Shown here: positions 13,985 to 27,049 of the stretch, piece after piece | How positions within the stretch are numbered: the first letter of the stretch is position 1 | Layout of the letters: every line of letters starts with the position of its first letter | Source of the DNA: Hybos culiciformis | Lineage: Eukaryota > Arthropoda > Insecta > Diptera > Hybotidae | Assembly: GCA_964007475.1 (NCBI GenBank) | Contig: OZ023273.1 | Span: 35,338,436-35,402,435, forward strand | Reading direction: 5' to 3' | DNA: 64,000 nucleotides | Program-made: the position numbers and the translations under genes | Notes under the pieces: generated by a model | Databases searched by the model: none | Told to the model about the DNA's origin: nothing | What the model saw: only the letters and a program-made list of their open reading frames with translations

Positions 13985-14347
13985 CAAATTAATATTTACA
14001 ATAGTATCTGATATAGTTAAAACTTTGTATACTGTGATTTATTTATGTAACAAAGTTGACCTATCGAATTGTAAAATAAAAACAATGAACAGGAAATAAT
14101 ATAATTTGAAACATTATAAATTGTCACTATTCCACTTCAATTCACCTTTATGACTGTCGTGCGACCTTGAAAAGAAAGACAAATACTAGAGTTATGTTGA
14201 TCACAATTGAACAAAATCATCGACGTTTTCAAAATTGAAATTTTCCTCGTGTAATGTGCAACGCTCGAAAACAGTTCTTTTGGGAGCAATTAAAAATCAT
14301 TGTTTTTTTAATAAGAATTGTAATATTTTATTTCAAATTAATAAATC

Positions 14348-14391
14348 GCGTCCCGTCAAAATTATTTATTATTCTCAGTTTGATGGGACGC
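14348..14391. repeat. 13-bp hairpin with an adjacent short direct repeat
   Basis: Arms GCGTCCCGTCAAA and TTTGATGGGACGC pair with a single G-U-compatible mismatch around an 18-base loop. Immediately to the right, GCTTAAGTATATAA occurs twice in tandem. This may be the remnant of a small element. Confidence 0.5.
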
Positions 14392-16991
14392 TTAAGTATA
14401 TAAGCTTAAGTATATAAAAAGTAGAAATATGTATTATTTTAACTTTTACGTCTTTGTGCAGCGTTTCAAAGCGTATAATCGAAAATTTTTACGGCGTGTA
14501 CGGATCATTTAACTTCACTATAAAACATAACTTTTTTTTTACTTATTTCAATTTCTTAACACTTTCAAAAATAAGATATTTTTTTTTTTTACATGACAGG
14601 CAAATTCATCAACTGTTCAACGTTTATTTCCATTTCACTTCTATTCTCCCTAAACCCGAACTTTGGTACTATTGCTACTATCTTTTTGTCATTAAAAAAA
14701 AAATTGTTTGAACATCACTATTCACGGCTGATTTAATTCAATCAGGCTTAAAAAAAACATATCAAAATAATTCATAATTTTAACATTTTATGAGAATCTG
14801 AAAACAGCTCTAATCTAACTTTTTTTAATTTTTTTATTTGTTATAAATTTTTTTTAAAAAAAATACATTAAAATCTAAAACTAAATGCTTCTTAACAGAA
14901 AAATTCTTTAACTTCCGTCGGCAAAAATTTTAACATACTATTTTTTCTATATATATTATATATGTATATGTAAATTTTGAAATGTTTATCTAAACAATTA
15001 GCAAGTATTCGTCTAAAAAACAAATTGAACTATATTTTGAAGATTTATTTTTTATTTTTTTATTAGAGAAAATTTATTAAATAAACATTAAAAAAAAAAA
15101 AAATTTATAATTTTTATTTGATTTTCTTAGAAAATAAATCAAATATTTGTTAATGATTTTTTCTTATGGATTTTAATTTTTTTTTTAATAAAAAAAAAAC
15201 ATATTAGTTTAGTTTTTAGTTTATTCTAATTAAATTTAAATTTTAAGTTTGAACTTGTTAAATCTGAAAATTTATTCGTAACGGAATCAAATTTTACAGT
15301 AACCCTAAAATTGTCAAATTATACGATTTTCTTGTGAAAAAATACCAAATTATAAAATGAAGATTAAAATGTTAAAATTTACAAAAAAAAATTTATTTTA
15401 TTATTATAAGGAAAAGTTAAATTTTCGCATTGTTTTGCTAATAAATATATAAAAGTTAATTAAAATTAGAAAATATTTATTGGATTTCGTTATTAAGTGA
15501 AATTAGAACATTTTCGAACAATAAAATCTCTTTATCAAGTATAAAAAATATTTTGTGATTTCTTTTAAACTTTTATTATATTTAATTTTATAAAGTATCT
15601 TAAACTTTTTTAAACTATATAGTGAATAGTATAATTGCAGATTTTACTTGAACGCCTAAAGTTTAACATGATCAATACATTTCTTTATTATACCACCAGA
15701 AAGTTGAAAATTTCTTTTTGAAAATTTTTCACTCAATTTACCCAAATTTTATACGCTAGAACTTCGCAAGAACTTTGTGGAGAGCAGAATTTTAAAGGTA
15801 AATCTGCAATATTAACTTTCAAGTTTTTATGATTTCCTTTGAACCGATTAGAATTTTTTTTTGGAAGCTCTCATGTGCATGTGCTCCAAGTTTCTAAAAA
15901 TTTACCCAATTTTTTTACAATGCAGTAGTTTCAAGACATAGTTTTTAGGTTATTAAATTGTACTTTAACGTTAAATTATCGTTAAATTATGTCCTACGAA
16001 AAATTTAATTCTATAGTAATGCAAAAAGATGTTGTAAAATATGGCTTTATTACTCATTTGGCAAAAAACGTTTAAACTTCAAAATGCATGAATATCAATC
16101 GTGACTTAGTAACGCATTGAAAGTGATCAGAGACTCACAAATGAATCTACATCCGTTAAGCACACAATTTTGAACATTGATTTTCATGTACATATAAAGT
16201 TATTCAAATTTAAATTTGAAATTCAACTCTAACGAAAAAAAAATAAACATAGTAATTAGTTAAATATTTAATTTTACAAAAGAAAATTCGTAGATTAAGA
16301 ATCGAGGGCAAAAAGTAAAAAACTACAAAATATACGAAAAATTTATTTTTAATTTGGTTTATTTAATTAGATAAATTTATTATACATTAACATTAGTTTT
16401 AATACGATCTTGATTGTGGTCGAGTTATAGCAAAATTATTTTTGAATATTTATTACGTTCACCAAATAAAATTCATGATTTTAATAAGGGATCAATTAAG
16501 TTAGGTTGTTGACATAGTTTTCGTATATGATATTTTCTTCAGAAATCTTCAATACGTGGGTATTTGCTAAACATATTGTGTTTAATTGAACAATTTTTGA
16601 TATTTTAGTAATTTTAGCAAAACAAAAAAAATATTTTTGGTTTATTTTGGCTTTAATCTCTTAAATTTAGAACACATTTTTCCCTCAAAATAGTTTTTTT
16701 TTTTCAACTGCACCCAATTATAGAAATACATTTTATATTCTTCTCTGCTTTTAATAAAACTTGCAGTATTTTTGACATGCTGCTCTTCAGTTGATAAAAA
16801 GTCAGTCAATAACTTTAAAAAATGTTTTACATATGTAAGAAAATATTGAAATTTTGAAATTAATTAAATTGACATAACCGGCATTAGAAATAACAATAAT
16901 TAAGAAAGTAAGAAAGGAGTAAAAAAATGCTGAAGGATATAACTAAAGATTTTGTTTTATTATTTCTATTTTTTAGATATTTTCATCATTA

Positions 16992-17212
16992 CTAGAACCA
17001 TAGATTAAGAATACAGAAAGATTGTTTGCTTCATACAACATTATTTTTTTGCTATTTTTATGTGAATGTGTTAGTAAAACAAAATAAAAATTATCAATTT
17101 ATGAAAAGAATTTTTTTTAGTTTTACTAACACCTTCACATAAAAATACCAAAAATGCTGAAAAAAATGAAGCTAACAATCATTCTGTATTCTTAATCTAT
17201 GCTGGAACCTAG
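16992..17212. mobile_element. Palindromic miniature inverted-repeat element (221 bp)
   Basis: The left arm (16,992-17,085) and the right arm (17,120-17,212) are inverted copies about 95 bp long with small indels, separated by about 35 bp of A/T-rich spacer. Shared words include ATAGATTAAGAATACAGAA, GATTGTTTGCTTCAT and TATTTTTATGTGAA. Both outer edges carry CTAG. There is no coding capacity. Such a near-perfect foldback is typical of a miniature inverted-repeat transposable element; the family is unknown. Confidence 0.7.
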
Positions 17213-20200
17213 TGAAAACTTAAAAAATTTTACATTAAAAAAGTAAATATTTATTTAGTTTGTTACATTGCGAACTACCTAAGATATCGAATAAATGTTT
17301 AAACTGACTTTATGGATAAATAAATTGATATAGATTTTTTTAGTTATTCCATTTTCCAAAAAAATTAGAGAAATTAAATTAATAAATTAAAATAATTTCA
17401 TGTTTGAAAAAAAAAAACAGAATAAAAAAAATGTATGTTAAATTTTGGAAATTTTGTCTTGATAGTTTTAAGAAGTCAATTTTAAGTTGATTTTAGATTT
17501 TGAACTTAGTAGCCAACGAATTATGGTATTCCTATGTTCCATTTGTTATTCCGAGTAAGTTAATTTTTTCATGAAACATCAAACGAAACAGACAAAATAC
17601 GAAATTTAAACACAATATGGAAAATATCGTTTATGTATAGAAATATTGAGAACTAATGCCATCTATTGACACTGAATAAGCGCGCTCTGTAAATGTTTTT
17701 TGAAAAAACTTTAGAATTTAGGAAATTTTTAAAAAATTTAAAACTCAAACCTTATAACGCCTAAATGAAGTTGTAGAATTCTTTCAATTCACATTTTGAT
17801 ATGGTTTAGACTCATGACCATGAAATAATTCATACATTTATTTCTTTTAGTTTTCTTTTACTGTTGAATTCATTGTATTATTGGTAATTCTAATTTTGGA
17901 GCTTATATGATGTACATGCATTCTCACAAATTTACATTTTCTGTATACGCTTAGAAGATCAATGAAAATTAAACTCAACATTTTTGGCAGAACATCATTC
18001 AGTCAAATTCATATTGTTCATATTTAAAAAAAAAAAAACAACAACTTACCAAGTTTTATTAGTTATCCATTTCAGAATTTTATTTATAAAAAAAATATTT
18101 TCGTTAAAATTATATTACAATCATATATGCACTCAAATATAAATATATTTCTATTTTTTTTTAATGCGACCTTAATTCAAAAATTTAAATAAAAAAAAAA
18201 TTATTTTATATGTATATAAAATTCTATATTCAATTGATATATATTTTTTTTTTATTATATTTTTTTTTTTTAAATTATTATTAATGAGAACTTAATTTAT
18301 TTTATGCTAATAAATATATTTTTTCGACAAATTATTATATTCTTATTTAAAAGCAAAGCAAAAAAAAAATCCCTTTAGGGTATTAAAAAACTGGAAAACT
18401 ATTCTATGTCATAATTTTATTCATTTCATTATTATATCATTTTATTTTAATTATATGAATGAGATTTTTTTTTTTAATAATTATTTTAATTATTTTCTAA
18501 AACTGAAATTATTTAACTATAATATATTATCAGGGCATATTTTGACCAAATTAAAAAAAAAAATGCGTAATTTGGTTATTTAAATATACCATAACAAAAT
18601 GTTTTTGAATACCAACAATTATAATAAAAATTTATTATTGAAAAATTTATATATTTTTTATTGAACAAATATACGAATTCAATTTAATCACATCAAAAAT
18701 CTTTCAACACATATTTCCAAAAAATTTTTATCTAATTTTCTATTTATTTTGTTTATTTTAATATCTGTAAATTTAATATTATTTCTTTTGTAGAATTGGA
18801 AATTTTTTATTGAACTTTAAAAACACTCGCCGCATACTCTGAGTCATTCAATCAAAAAGAAATCTTCATTTAATTATAAAATAAATTAGAATTTTACTTA
18901 AATATAATATATCAAGTTTGTGACTTAAGTCCTTTGTTTTTTTGTTTTTTTGTTTTTTGAAAGTCTTACAAAAGTATCGTATATAAATTATACTTTTTAC
19001 TTTGTTACTTCCAAATTTATAATTCCATGATCGATGAATTTATTATCCATTAGATATTTTTTCGACCTTTTGTTGTAACATACTTGACATTATTTTCATT
19101 TATCATGATATTAGTATTATAGGTGCATTCCTTAAAGTTTCTTACTTAAATCTTTTGTTTTAGCACAGTTTTTTTTATTGATTTTCTAATATCATTTCAT
19201 ATTTATTTATTTATGTAAGTTCTATTAAACTTAAATTATAATTAGAATTTAAGTAAATTATTATTCAAGGCCTTAACTATTAAACTCTTTAAGCCTATGT
19301 TTATTAATTAGTTTTTTATTTATTCATTTTAGTTAATGCCAAAGAAATCACTATATTGCATTAAATTTTGTATTGAAAAAATTTGAAACCTCTATTTATA
19401 AACTAAGTTCAGTTCTTCGTATTATTTTATTAATATCCCGCGCGTATAATACATTTTAATTAAAAATTTAGATATTATTTAATGTCTTATCCTCAAAGGA
19501 ACTTAAAGAATACTAAATTTTTTTTGTCTGCTTGATTTTGATCAAAAAAAAATACCACCTTACTGCTTGGTGTAAAAGAAAAAAAATAATCAATGCACAT
19601 CCGACGGAAAATTATTTATAATAATATAAAAGTAAATTTATTAAAACGCGTGTTAACGATTCCTTTAAACGGCGAAATAGAAATAAGAAAAAAATATCAG
19701 TAATTTTTTTATAATACTAAGTACAACTGAATAAATTTTCAAATTTTGTTTTGCTAAATAATTTTCCATAAAGTTTAGTTTTTTTTTGTGGAAAAAAAAT
19801 GTGTATACATACAACTATAAAAACTTGTTTATCCGGGTTTACTTACACATATAATTAAGCGTTGGAGTAAAAATGTGTAAAAAAACAAACCGATATTATG
19901 AGTACAAATAAGAATGAATGCACGGCGAATTCAATTTTATAGATGTGTAAAACCTTGTTAATGTGGTAAAAGTTATAAATGTGATGGAGTGTAGGGAGGC
20001 AACAATTTCTATAGTACAAAATAACTATTTTTCTTTTAACATGAACATTTTATTTATTTTTATTTTAATTTTTTTTTTTTTTTCAAACACACTGACACAC
20101 TAATTAATTTTTTTTTGATCATAAATGATAAAAATTGCAGATTAAGATTAAATTAAGATTAAATTAATTGATATATTAGGATAATTAAAATTAAAAAAGA

Positions 20201-20774
20201 AAAATTCCTTATGACTCACTGTCGAATGTTAAAGATGCATAGCTTTAGCCCTTCCTCATTTTTAGATAAAATTATGAATTTTTAATTTGTTTTATCTTTC
20301 AAAAATGAACTTTCAATTTAACAGAAGAAAACCCTAATTTTGTTTAATGCTTCGATGAACAGGTGAGTCTTCAGGAATATATACTGCTCATCATCTCAAT
20401 CATCTCAACCTTTACTGGAAAAATAAATCGAACTTGTGAAATTTGATTGCATTCATGTAATTATTAACTAGAATAGTTTCTAAAGTAACCTACTAACCTA
20501 CAAGTAAATCTGGCATAAGCGATATTACAGTGATACTTTTATTCAAAATCTACATAAAATTAATTACTATTTAACAAACTATACGTGTAAGTGAGTCAAA
20601 TTAAGGGATTTGTTTTTCCATGTAATTAGTATTCAATATTTATTATGACAATTTTTTTAAAATAATATATAAAATATACGATAATACAAAATTTAATAAC
20701 AAAATTAATTTTTAATGAATATTGATTATTTTATTTTGAGCTTAACATGTTCATAACAATATATATATTATATT

Positions 20775-20823
20775 TTTGCAATATTATGATTTGTATGTAG
20801 ATAACAAATCATAATATTGCAAA
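20775..20823. repeat. Perfect 20-bp hairpin with 9-base loop
   Basis: The arm TTTGCAATATTATGATTTGT is followed after a 9-base loop by its exact reverse complement. Pairing stops abruptly at both outer ends. It is too short for a usual animal pre-miRNA, but perfect 20-bp pairing is unlikely by chance. A young small inverted duplication is the simplest reading. Confidence 0.75.
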
Positions 20824-23005
20824 TAGTTCGTTAACCACAAAATATCGCGTATTTCCCTTCTTGAAAAATCCCAGGCATGTAATACTGACACCATTTTGAA
20901 TAAGTTTTTTCCAATCAATGACATTTCTTTCTGAAATCATATTGTATTCCGTATTAATTTGACATTGATTCATACTTGGAATCAATCAGTACTTGATTGG
21001 CTTCTTTTTAAAGCTATATTGGTATTAACTAAACACATTTATGAAGTTCAAAGCTTTCTATTTACATCTGTGTATGTTGCGTAGAAATAATTATATATAT
21101 ATATATACATATATGCATATTGTATTAGTTTTTTGACATTAAAATAAAAATTTTTACAATATACAAATACAATGAAATAATTTGAATGAAATAAGCAGAT
21201 AAAAATGATTTTTATGACTTAAACTTTTTTTTTCTTCTCTGTTTAATAAAAAGGGCGTTAAATATTTTTAATTAATATTCTCAACAGGTTGTTTTGACCA
21301 TTAACTGGACATTGACTTTTCTTATATAAAATTCTTCATTTTTTATTTTTTTTTTTTTGAATAATAAAACTCTTATTATTGAAAATTAAGTGGTAAAGTT
21401 AATCACGATCAAATCATAATAATAATCAAATCCCAATTGATTTTATTGCTGAAATTATCAAAACAATAAAAGAAGATTGTAAAATGTAAATTAAACAATT
21501 GCATTGTGTACTGGTGAAATTTTAATTTGAATAGCACCCCAAAATGTAATGGCCTTATTAAATATATTTAATATGACTTGCGTTGTATTTTAAATTATTT
21601 AATTATAATAAATTTCATAAAAATCATCAAAAAACTATATAAATTTAAAGTTCAAATAAATGTTATTGTGGTTTCGTTTATTATTTTTATTTAACGAAAT
21701 TTCATATTCAAATTCATTTATTTTCAACCTGATATAAAACAATTACATTATAATTACTTATATATTTAGAGATTTAGTGCCCTATGCTACTTTACTACAG
21801 AAATTTATATTACATTATGACTAACTAATTCTATATTTTTATCAAAACATTTAATATTAACGAAATTGTTTATTTAATATAAGTCGTTTTTCACAAAGAA
21901 TTTTTTTCTTGAAATTGACTTACTTAAAACTTACTAATGCAAGATTTAGAACCCACGTCTTAACATTGCCTAAAAAATGAGTAAATTGCATGAGGGCTGA
22001 TAATAAATCTGTGTAATGCCAATAGCCGCTCTAGTTAGTTATGGTTTCTATTATATGTAATTACTTTATTATGACAAAAATACAATAATTTGAATTATAA
22101 AATAATATAGTATTTAAAAATGGTATTTTGTAAGGTATAATGGTATGCTCTTATTTCAGTTTTATTACAATACTATATTATAAAATTTAATCTATGCTTT
22201 TACATACCCAAAAGGTAAATTTTTAAAGATTTTCAGACTTTTCTATCCAGTTTGTATCAAGAGATCCTTTTTAAACTTTTTAGTGCATTTAATTTTAAAT
22301 TGAATTTTTGAATGCAAAAAAGTTGTTTATAATTTTTAAAATTTAAAGCTATTATGATAAGTTAAATATCAATAAAAAGGTACTTTTCTTGTTTTTAGAT
22401 AATTTCATAAAACAACAACTAAATAAACAAACCATTTATTTTTCATCATATTATGTATTTACATTGTTTATCGAAGCAAAATTAAAGAAAATTAATGATT
22501 ATTACATTCACGATGATGATGGCGCGAAAAAATGCGGCACTTAAACTACAAATAAATTCTACATGTGAAACAAATTTTCATGAGAATTTTGTTTATGCAA
22601 ATCTTTGAACTATGATAATTTAAATTATCTAAAAGAATTTAAATCGTCTTTAAATATTTATAACTGCGATTTTTTTTACTTCTTTTCAGATTATTCATTT
22701 TATCATTATGTTAAGCAAATTGTTAATTAAATTTGATATTAAATTATTATTTTACAAAAATATGTTTGTAATTTTTTTTAACCCTTTCAACTCTATTGGT
22801 CGAAATATATTCTGAAAGAAAATAATAGATTTTAATTAATATTAATATTAATACGATAAATTACATATGTTTAACACAACGTATGTAGACTATTTTTATA
22901 ACATTATTAACGATTTATACTGGTGCAGTATTTTGATTACAAATATTTTTTTTTAAGACTTTATAAAGAACTTCGTCTTAGTGCTTTAAACAGTAAATAT
23001 TTTTC

Positions 23006-23027
23006 CACCTGTCACCTGTTACACCTG
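23006..23027 (+). promoter_or_regulatory. Cluster of three CACCTG E-box motifs
   Basis: CACCTG occurs at 23,006, 23,013 and 23,022, three copies in 22 bases of otherwise AT-rich DNA. CACCTG is the core bound by Snail/ZEB-type zinc-finger repressors and some bHLH dimers. Whether it is functional here is unknown, and no nearby promoter is evident. Confidence 0.25.
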
Positions 23028-24674
23028 TTATTAAGTCACAACGACAACTGATTTTTTTTTTAATTTTATTTTCTCATTATTTTTGCGGATTTTTTAGGAA
23101 GGTAATTATTTTAACTAATGACATTGGTCCGTAAGAAATTCGTAAAGGAACCAAGAAATAGTTTATGAGTAAAACCAACGGGGTCCCCTTATTGATGATA
23201 AAAAATTGATTAATAAAGTTTCTTATTTATTAACTTAATTTAAAAAAATCTGTGAGTTTTCATTAATAATGGTCGCGGAATATCTTCTACATACTTTAGT
23301 ATACCTTATTAACCTTTGTCTACTATTTATAAAATATTTGATTAAGGATAATTCATATAAAATTGAAATATTCCAAGTCAAGCCTTTTCTTCCAAGTCCA
23401 AGTCAAACATTTTCCATTAAAACTATATGTGACCCCCATTTCAACAAATTTGAATAAACTTGTTAAAGGGTAAACAGTCAGAAGTATATTCGTTTAAAAT
23501 ACTTAGTAAGATATACTTAAAGATACTTCAAACTTATTATACTGATAAAAATTTGTGTAATGTCAATTATATTGAAACCCTTCACTTACTCTATTAGATT
23601 TGATTTTCATGTTTTACACGAATTTAAGTTATGCAACTTTTTTTCCTACAATCAAAACAGAATCAATTACATATTCTAGCTTTTTTCTTACAAACAATAT
23701 GTGTACATAAAAAATTTTAGTTAAGCGGCAAAGATAAAATAAAAATTCAAAACTATATTTGAAAATTGCACAAAATGTGCAAAACTCAATAGAAAAAAAA
23801 AATTCAAAAATAATTTGTATAATTAATTGCGAATAAAAATCGCACAATTTTATTCAATTCAGATGTTTTAATACTTTCATTGAGTGTTCACTAAACATTT
23901 TAAACTACTAAAAGTTAATTTGGCAGCGGCATACTACCAATAGAAAAGATAGTGTTAAATCAAGATCAAAAGATTGAAATAAATATAAAAGTGTAGGTAC
24001 CTGTTAAAAAATGAATAAAAATAAATGAGAGTTTGCGTTATTCCTCAATATATTTCACAACGTTTTTAAATAATTTCGTTGCCGCCTCGAACAATTTAAA
24101 AATTATTCGGTAATTACTAATAATTTCAATATTACTATCTGCTGCCGTTAACAGCATTGATCTGGTGGTTGATTTCAATCCAATTTTTACAGCAACACTC
24201 CACTAAAATTGAACAAGTAAACAGTGAGGCCAATACAAGCCATGTGAACAATAAATATCTCAACTTACCGACAAACTTAAATCGTTATTAAATAAAAAAC
24301 ACAACTTCGGCGCTACTAATGTTATCCAACTTGGTTAGTACGTTAACATGAACATTATGTAGTGGCTTTATACTCGGAAACTTATGTTAAAAAATTGTAA
24401 TAAAATAATACCCAGACAGACAATCCTTTTCTTACATTATGAAAATCCCCAACTAAGACCAGATCTAAAAAAAAAATATTACTAATCGAATACAATTGGT
24501 GTGAATATCTCATCATACTCACTATATCACCTACAACATCTATCATCTACTGACTGACTTAACTAGATATAAGGGTTTCGTTTGACCTTTTCTATCCAAC
24601 TTGGATATTTTACCTCTCGTTTAAAAAACAAATTCTGAGTTGTTTTTTTTTCAATTTTTTTTTTAAAGGAAATT

Positions 24675-26349
24675 ATGACCAACCAACAAAATGATTTCAA
24701 GTTAATGGAAGTTACGCAACCGCCGAAACCGAAAGGTATATTGTATAGGGATCCTGCCTACCTACCATAAATACCAAAATCAGATTATAACAACTAAATT
24801 CATCGTGTGCTCGCCAACCAAAAATTAAAATCTAGAAAAATATCTTATTATCAGATTTTATTTAATACATAAAGCGATTTCCAATTTAGGAAATGAATTT
24901 TTCAACAAAATATATATATTTTATTTTGTGATAAAATTGATGCAAATAAGATTACTAGCAGACACCACTTAACTTTGTCATTCTAATTTAAAAAATTGTT
25001 CTTTAACTAGTTTCACATAAAATAATAGTAATGTCATCTTGTTTTAATATACTTGATTATATTGATGTAAAAATAAATATTTCCACATTGGAAGTATTTC
25101 AACGAGATATTTTTCTTTAGTTAAAACGCTAAAAGCTTTTTAAAAATTTATATTAATTAAACGAATTGATTGTTTTTACATTTGTTTTTTATGTATGAAA
25201 GTAATTACGATATGGTATGTACGTACCTTAGATGTGGTATGTATGATGTATGTACCTTAGAATCTGTATTTTTTTTGAATACTTTTTTTTTCATATTTTT
25301 CAATTTCTCTTTCATTCATTTTCATCAAAAGAAAAACAGTCAAATTTATGTTTTATCAAACCCTTACTTACTCCTCATGATCGTTTAGTAAATAAGAAAA
25401 AAATCTCAATTTGTCGCCAATTTTCAGCCCTTATGACTTAAAAATCAATTTTGAAATAGTATTTATAAAAACAGAAACTTTTTTTGTGGAATCTTTTTTA
25501 GACCTAAAATAAAGCAGAACCTTTGTCCTGTCGAATCTTTTTTAGAGGTAAAATAAAATTAAAAAAGATTATCGTAATTTGAGAAACCCAAAGTATGAAC
25601 ATAAAATTACTAGTATTAAGTATCGAAAATATTTGCAGTGCAGCGTGAATAAAAAAATAATAATTTATCCATAAAGTGTAGTTACTATATTGTAATGTGT
25701 AATATTCTTTTAATTTTTTTTATTACTGTATACTGTATCGTATAATTGTACTGAAATGTATCGTATTAGTACATGTTTGCATTAAATTCCCATTAAAACT
25801 TATAAACTTCCAAATCTCTTTAAACTAAACACTAAAATAATCACTTTCATTTCGGGTAAAGAATGATACTGTATGATTTCATATTGTGAGAAAGAAGCAA
25901 GGGTAATTCCGATGAAAATTACTATATCTTAAGTAGATTAGAGAATTTTTACCAGGATTCGGACTGGGAGATGGATTTTGATCAAAATGGTTACATTTGC
26001 ATAAAATGATTATATGATGAAGAAATCTAAGATATATGTTTAACTCCTGATTGCGTTGCGACCAAGAATTCGATAAAATATCTTAAAACACTCCTACTTC
26101 ATTTGTGAGGTACTGTTTTATATATATTTTTTCCTATCTACTACTATAAAATTCAGTTATTTTAAATTTATCAATCTGGATTTTTTTAAAGAATTCTCAT
26201 TATAAAATAATATGTAGTAATAAATTCGTTATGATAATATTAATAATAACGTTTAAGGAAGTGCATGATATATTTAGTTTTCAGCAACATACCACGGTCC
26301 ACGATACCAGATTGTGCGGAATAACAATGAACGGTTCCGAGTGACATGA
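24675..26349 (+). CDS. Small two-exon gene, 41-residue basic protein, function unknown
   Basis: Coding exon 1 (24,675-24,735) starts MTNQQNDFKLMEVTQPPKPK. It follows a long T-tract acceptor (TTTTTTAAAG ending 24,668), so a non-coding first exon is expected upstream. It ends at AAAG|GTATAT in phase 1. Coding exon 2 (26,285-26,349) follows a strong acceptor (TTTAGTTTTCAG) in the matching phase and reads TYHGPRYQIVRNNNERFRVT then TGA. The joined protein has 41 residues, is rich in Pro, Lys and Arg, and lacks a signal peptide or membrane segment. Codon choice (CCG, CGG, GTG, TTC, GAA) is far more GC-rich than the surroundings, the main argument that it is real. The intron is 1,549 bp; an extra middle exon cannot be excluded (see the island at 25,956). 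There is no canonical AATAAA in the first 150 bases after the stop. It converges with the Thr-rich gene at 26,494. I do not recognise the family. Confidence 0.55.
25956..26009 (+). CDS. Candidate alternative last exon inside the 24.7-26.3 kb intron
   Basis: After an acceptor-like GAATTTTTACCAG at 25,955 the sequence reads DSDWEMDFDQNGYICIK and then stops. Codon choice is GC-richer than the background. The frame would need a phase-0 donor, whereas exon 1 of the flanking gene ends in phase 1, so a further unseen exon would be required. It may equally be chance. Confidence 0.2.
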   Translation, partial: DSDWEMDFDQNGYICIK

Positions 26350-26467
26350 ATCTAAATTGTTGTGGTCTAACTAGAACTATTATTCCTGATGGCTTCAATT
26401 TTAAGACACCTTAATTACAATTATTGTAAACAAAAATGTACATTTGTATTTTAATTTAGAAAGGCGT

Positions 26468-26473
26468 TTTATT
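26468..26473 (-). terminator. Poly(A) signal AATAAA of the first Thr-rich gene
   Basis: AATAAA on the minus strand, 21 bases beyond the TAA stop of the gene ending at 26,494. This gives a very short 3' UTR, as expected for a highly expressed small secreted-protein gene. Confidence 0.6.
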
Positions 26474-26493
26474 ATAATTACAAGAAAATAAGA

Positions 26494-26942
26494 TTAATCT
26501 TTACAATTTTCTTTTTTATGATCATGTATATGTACAGTTTTTGTTTTTGTTTTTTCTTTAGTAATTGTCACAATCTTAACTTTCTCCTTGGGTTTACCTT
26601 TATCAGTATCTTTTTCTGTTGTAGTTTTAATTTTAGCAGCAGTTGTAGTTGCAGCTACTGTTGTAGTTCCAGCTACTGTTGTAGTTGTAGGTAATATTGT
26701 TGTAGTTACAGCTACAGTTGTAGTCGTTGCAGCAGCGGCTGCTGTTGTTGTAACGGGGGCAACAGTAGTCGTTGGCTCAGCTGCTTGAGGTACAGCTTTC
26801 ACTGATATGACGAACTAAAAAATTTTTATGAATTAGTTACATGTTTAAAAATATTTCCAATTCGATTATTATTTAAATATTTCCATAATTGCAATTTACT
26901 TACCATAAAAAAAAACAAAATTTGGGCACTTAATAACTTCAT
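26494..26942 (-). CDS. Secreted Thr-rich mucin-like (glue-like) protein, 119 aa
   Basis: Two exons. Exon 1 (26,942-26,904) encodes exactly 13 residues, MKLLSAQILFFFM, ending at ATG|GTAAGT in phase 0. After an 89-bp intron, exon 2 starts at 26,814 behind TTTTTTAG. It completes the signal peptide with FVISVKA, with likely cleavage before VPQAAEP. The mature protein is Thr/Ala-rich (repeats of TTTTV, TTTA), expected to be heavily O-glycosylated. It ends in a strongly basic tail with repeated KEK/KTK motifs, HIHDHK and one Cys near the C-terminus (ENCKD). Splitting the signal peptide by a short intron, together with a Thr-repeat core, recalls fly salivary glue and peritrophic or salivary mucins; that link is by architecture only. 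A TATA box lies 48 bp upstream of the ATG and a poly(A) signal follows closely. A second gene of the same plan lies at 30.7-31.5 kb on the same strand. Confidence 0.8.
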
Positions 26943-26989
26943 TATTGCTCTAGATCTTTTAGATTAAACTTTTTAGGAAAAAAAAAATG

Positions 26990-26997
26990 TATTTATA
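26990..26997 (-). promoter_or_regulatory. TATA box (TATAAATA) of the first Thr-rich gene
   Basis: TATAAATA on the minus strand, 48 bp upstream of the ATG at 26,942. Transcription would start about 30 bases downstream, giving a leader of roughly 25 bases. The spacing matches compact, strongly expressed secretory genes. Confidence 0.6.
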
Positions 26998-27049
26998 CAA
27001 AAAAATGAAAAGAACTCATACAATTTATAGAATGTTCTTACACGTTCGT

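Larger units (their letters stand above)
11540..24600. other. Long AT-rich stretch with scattered small repeats
   Basis: About 13 kb without a supported gene. It contains the small inverted-repeat elements listed separately (13.2-14.0 kb and 17.0 kb), hairpins at 14,348-14,391 and 20,775-20,823, and many poly-A/T runs. A minus-strand open frame at about 12,604-12,766 is noted under findings. The rest shows nothing I can name. Confidence 0.5.

Noticed and set aside
26588..26788. Val/Ala-rich plus-strand frame
   Set aside because: Antisense shadow of the first Thr-rich gene.
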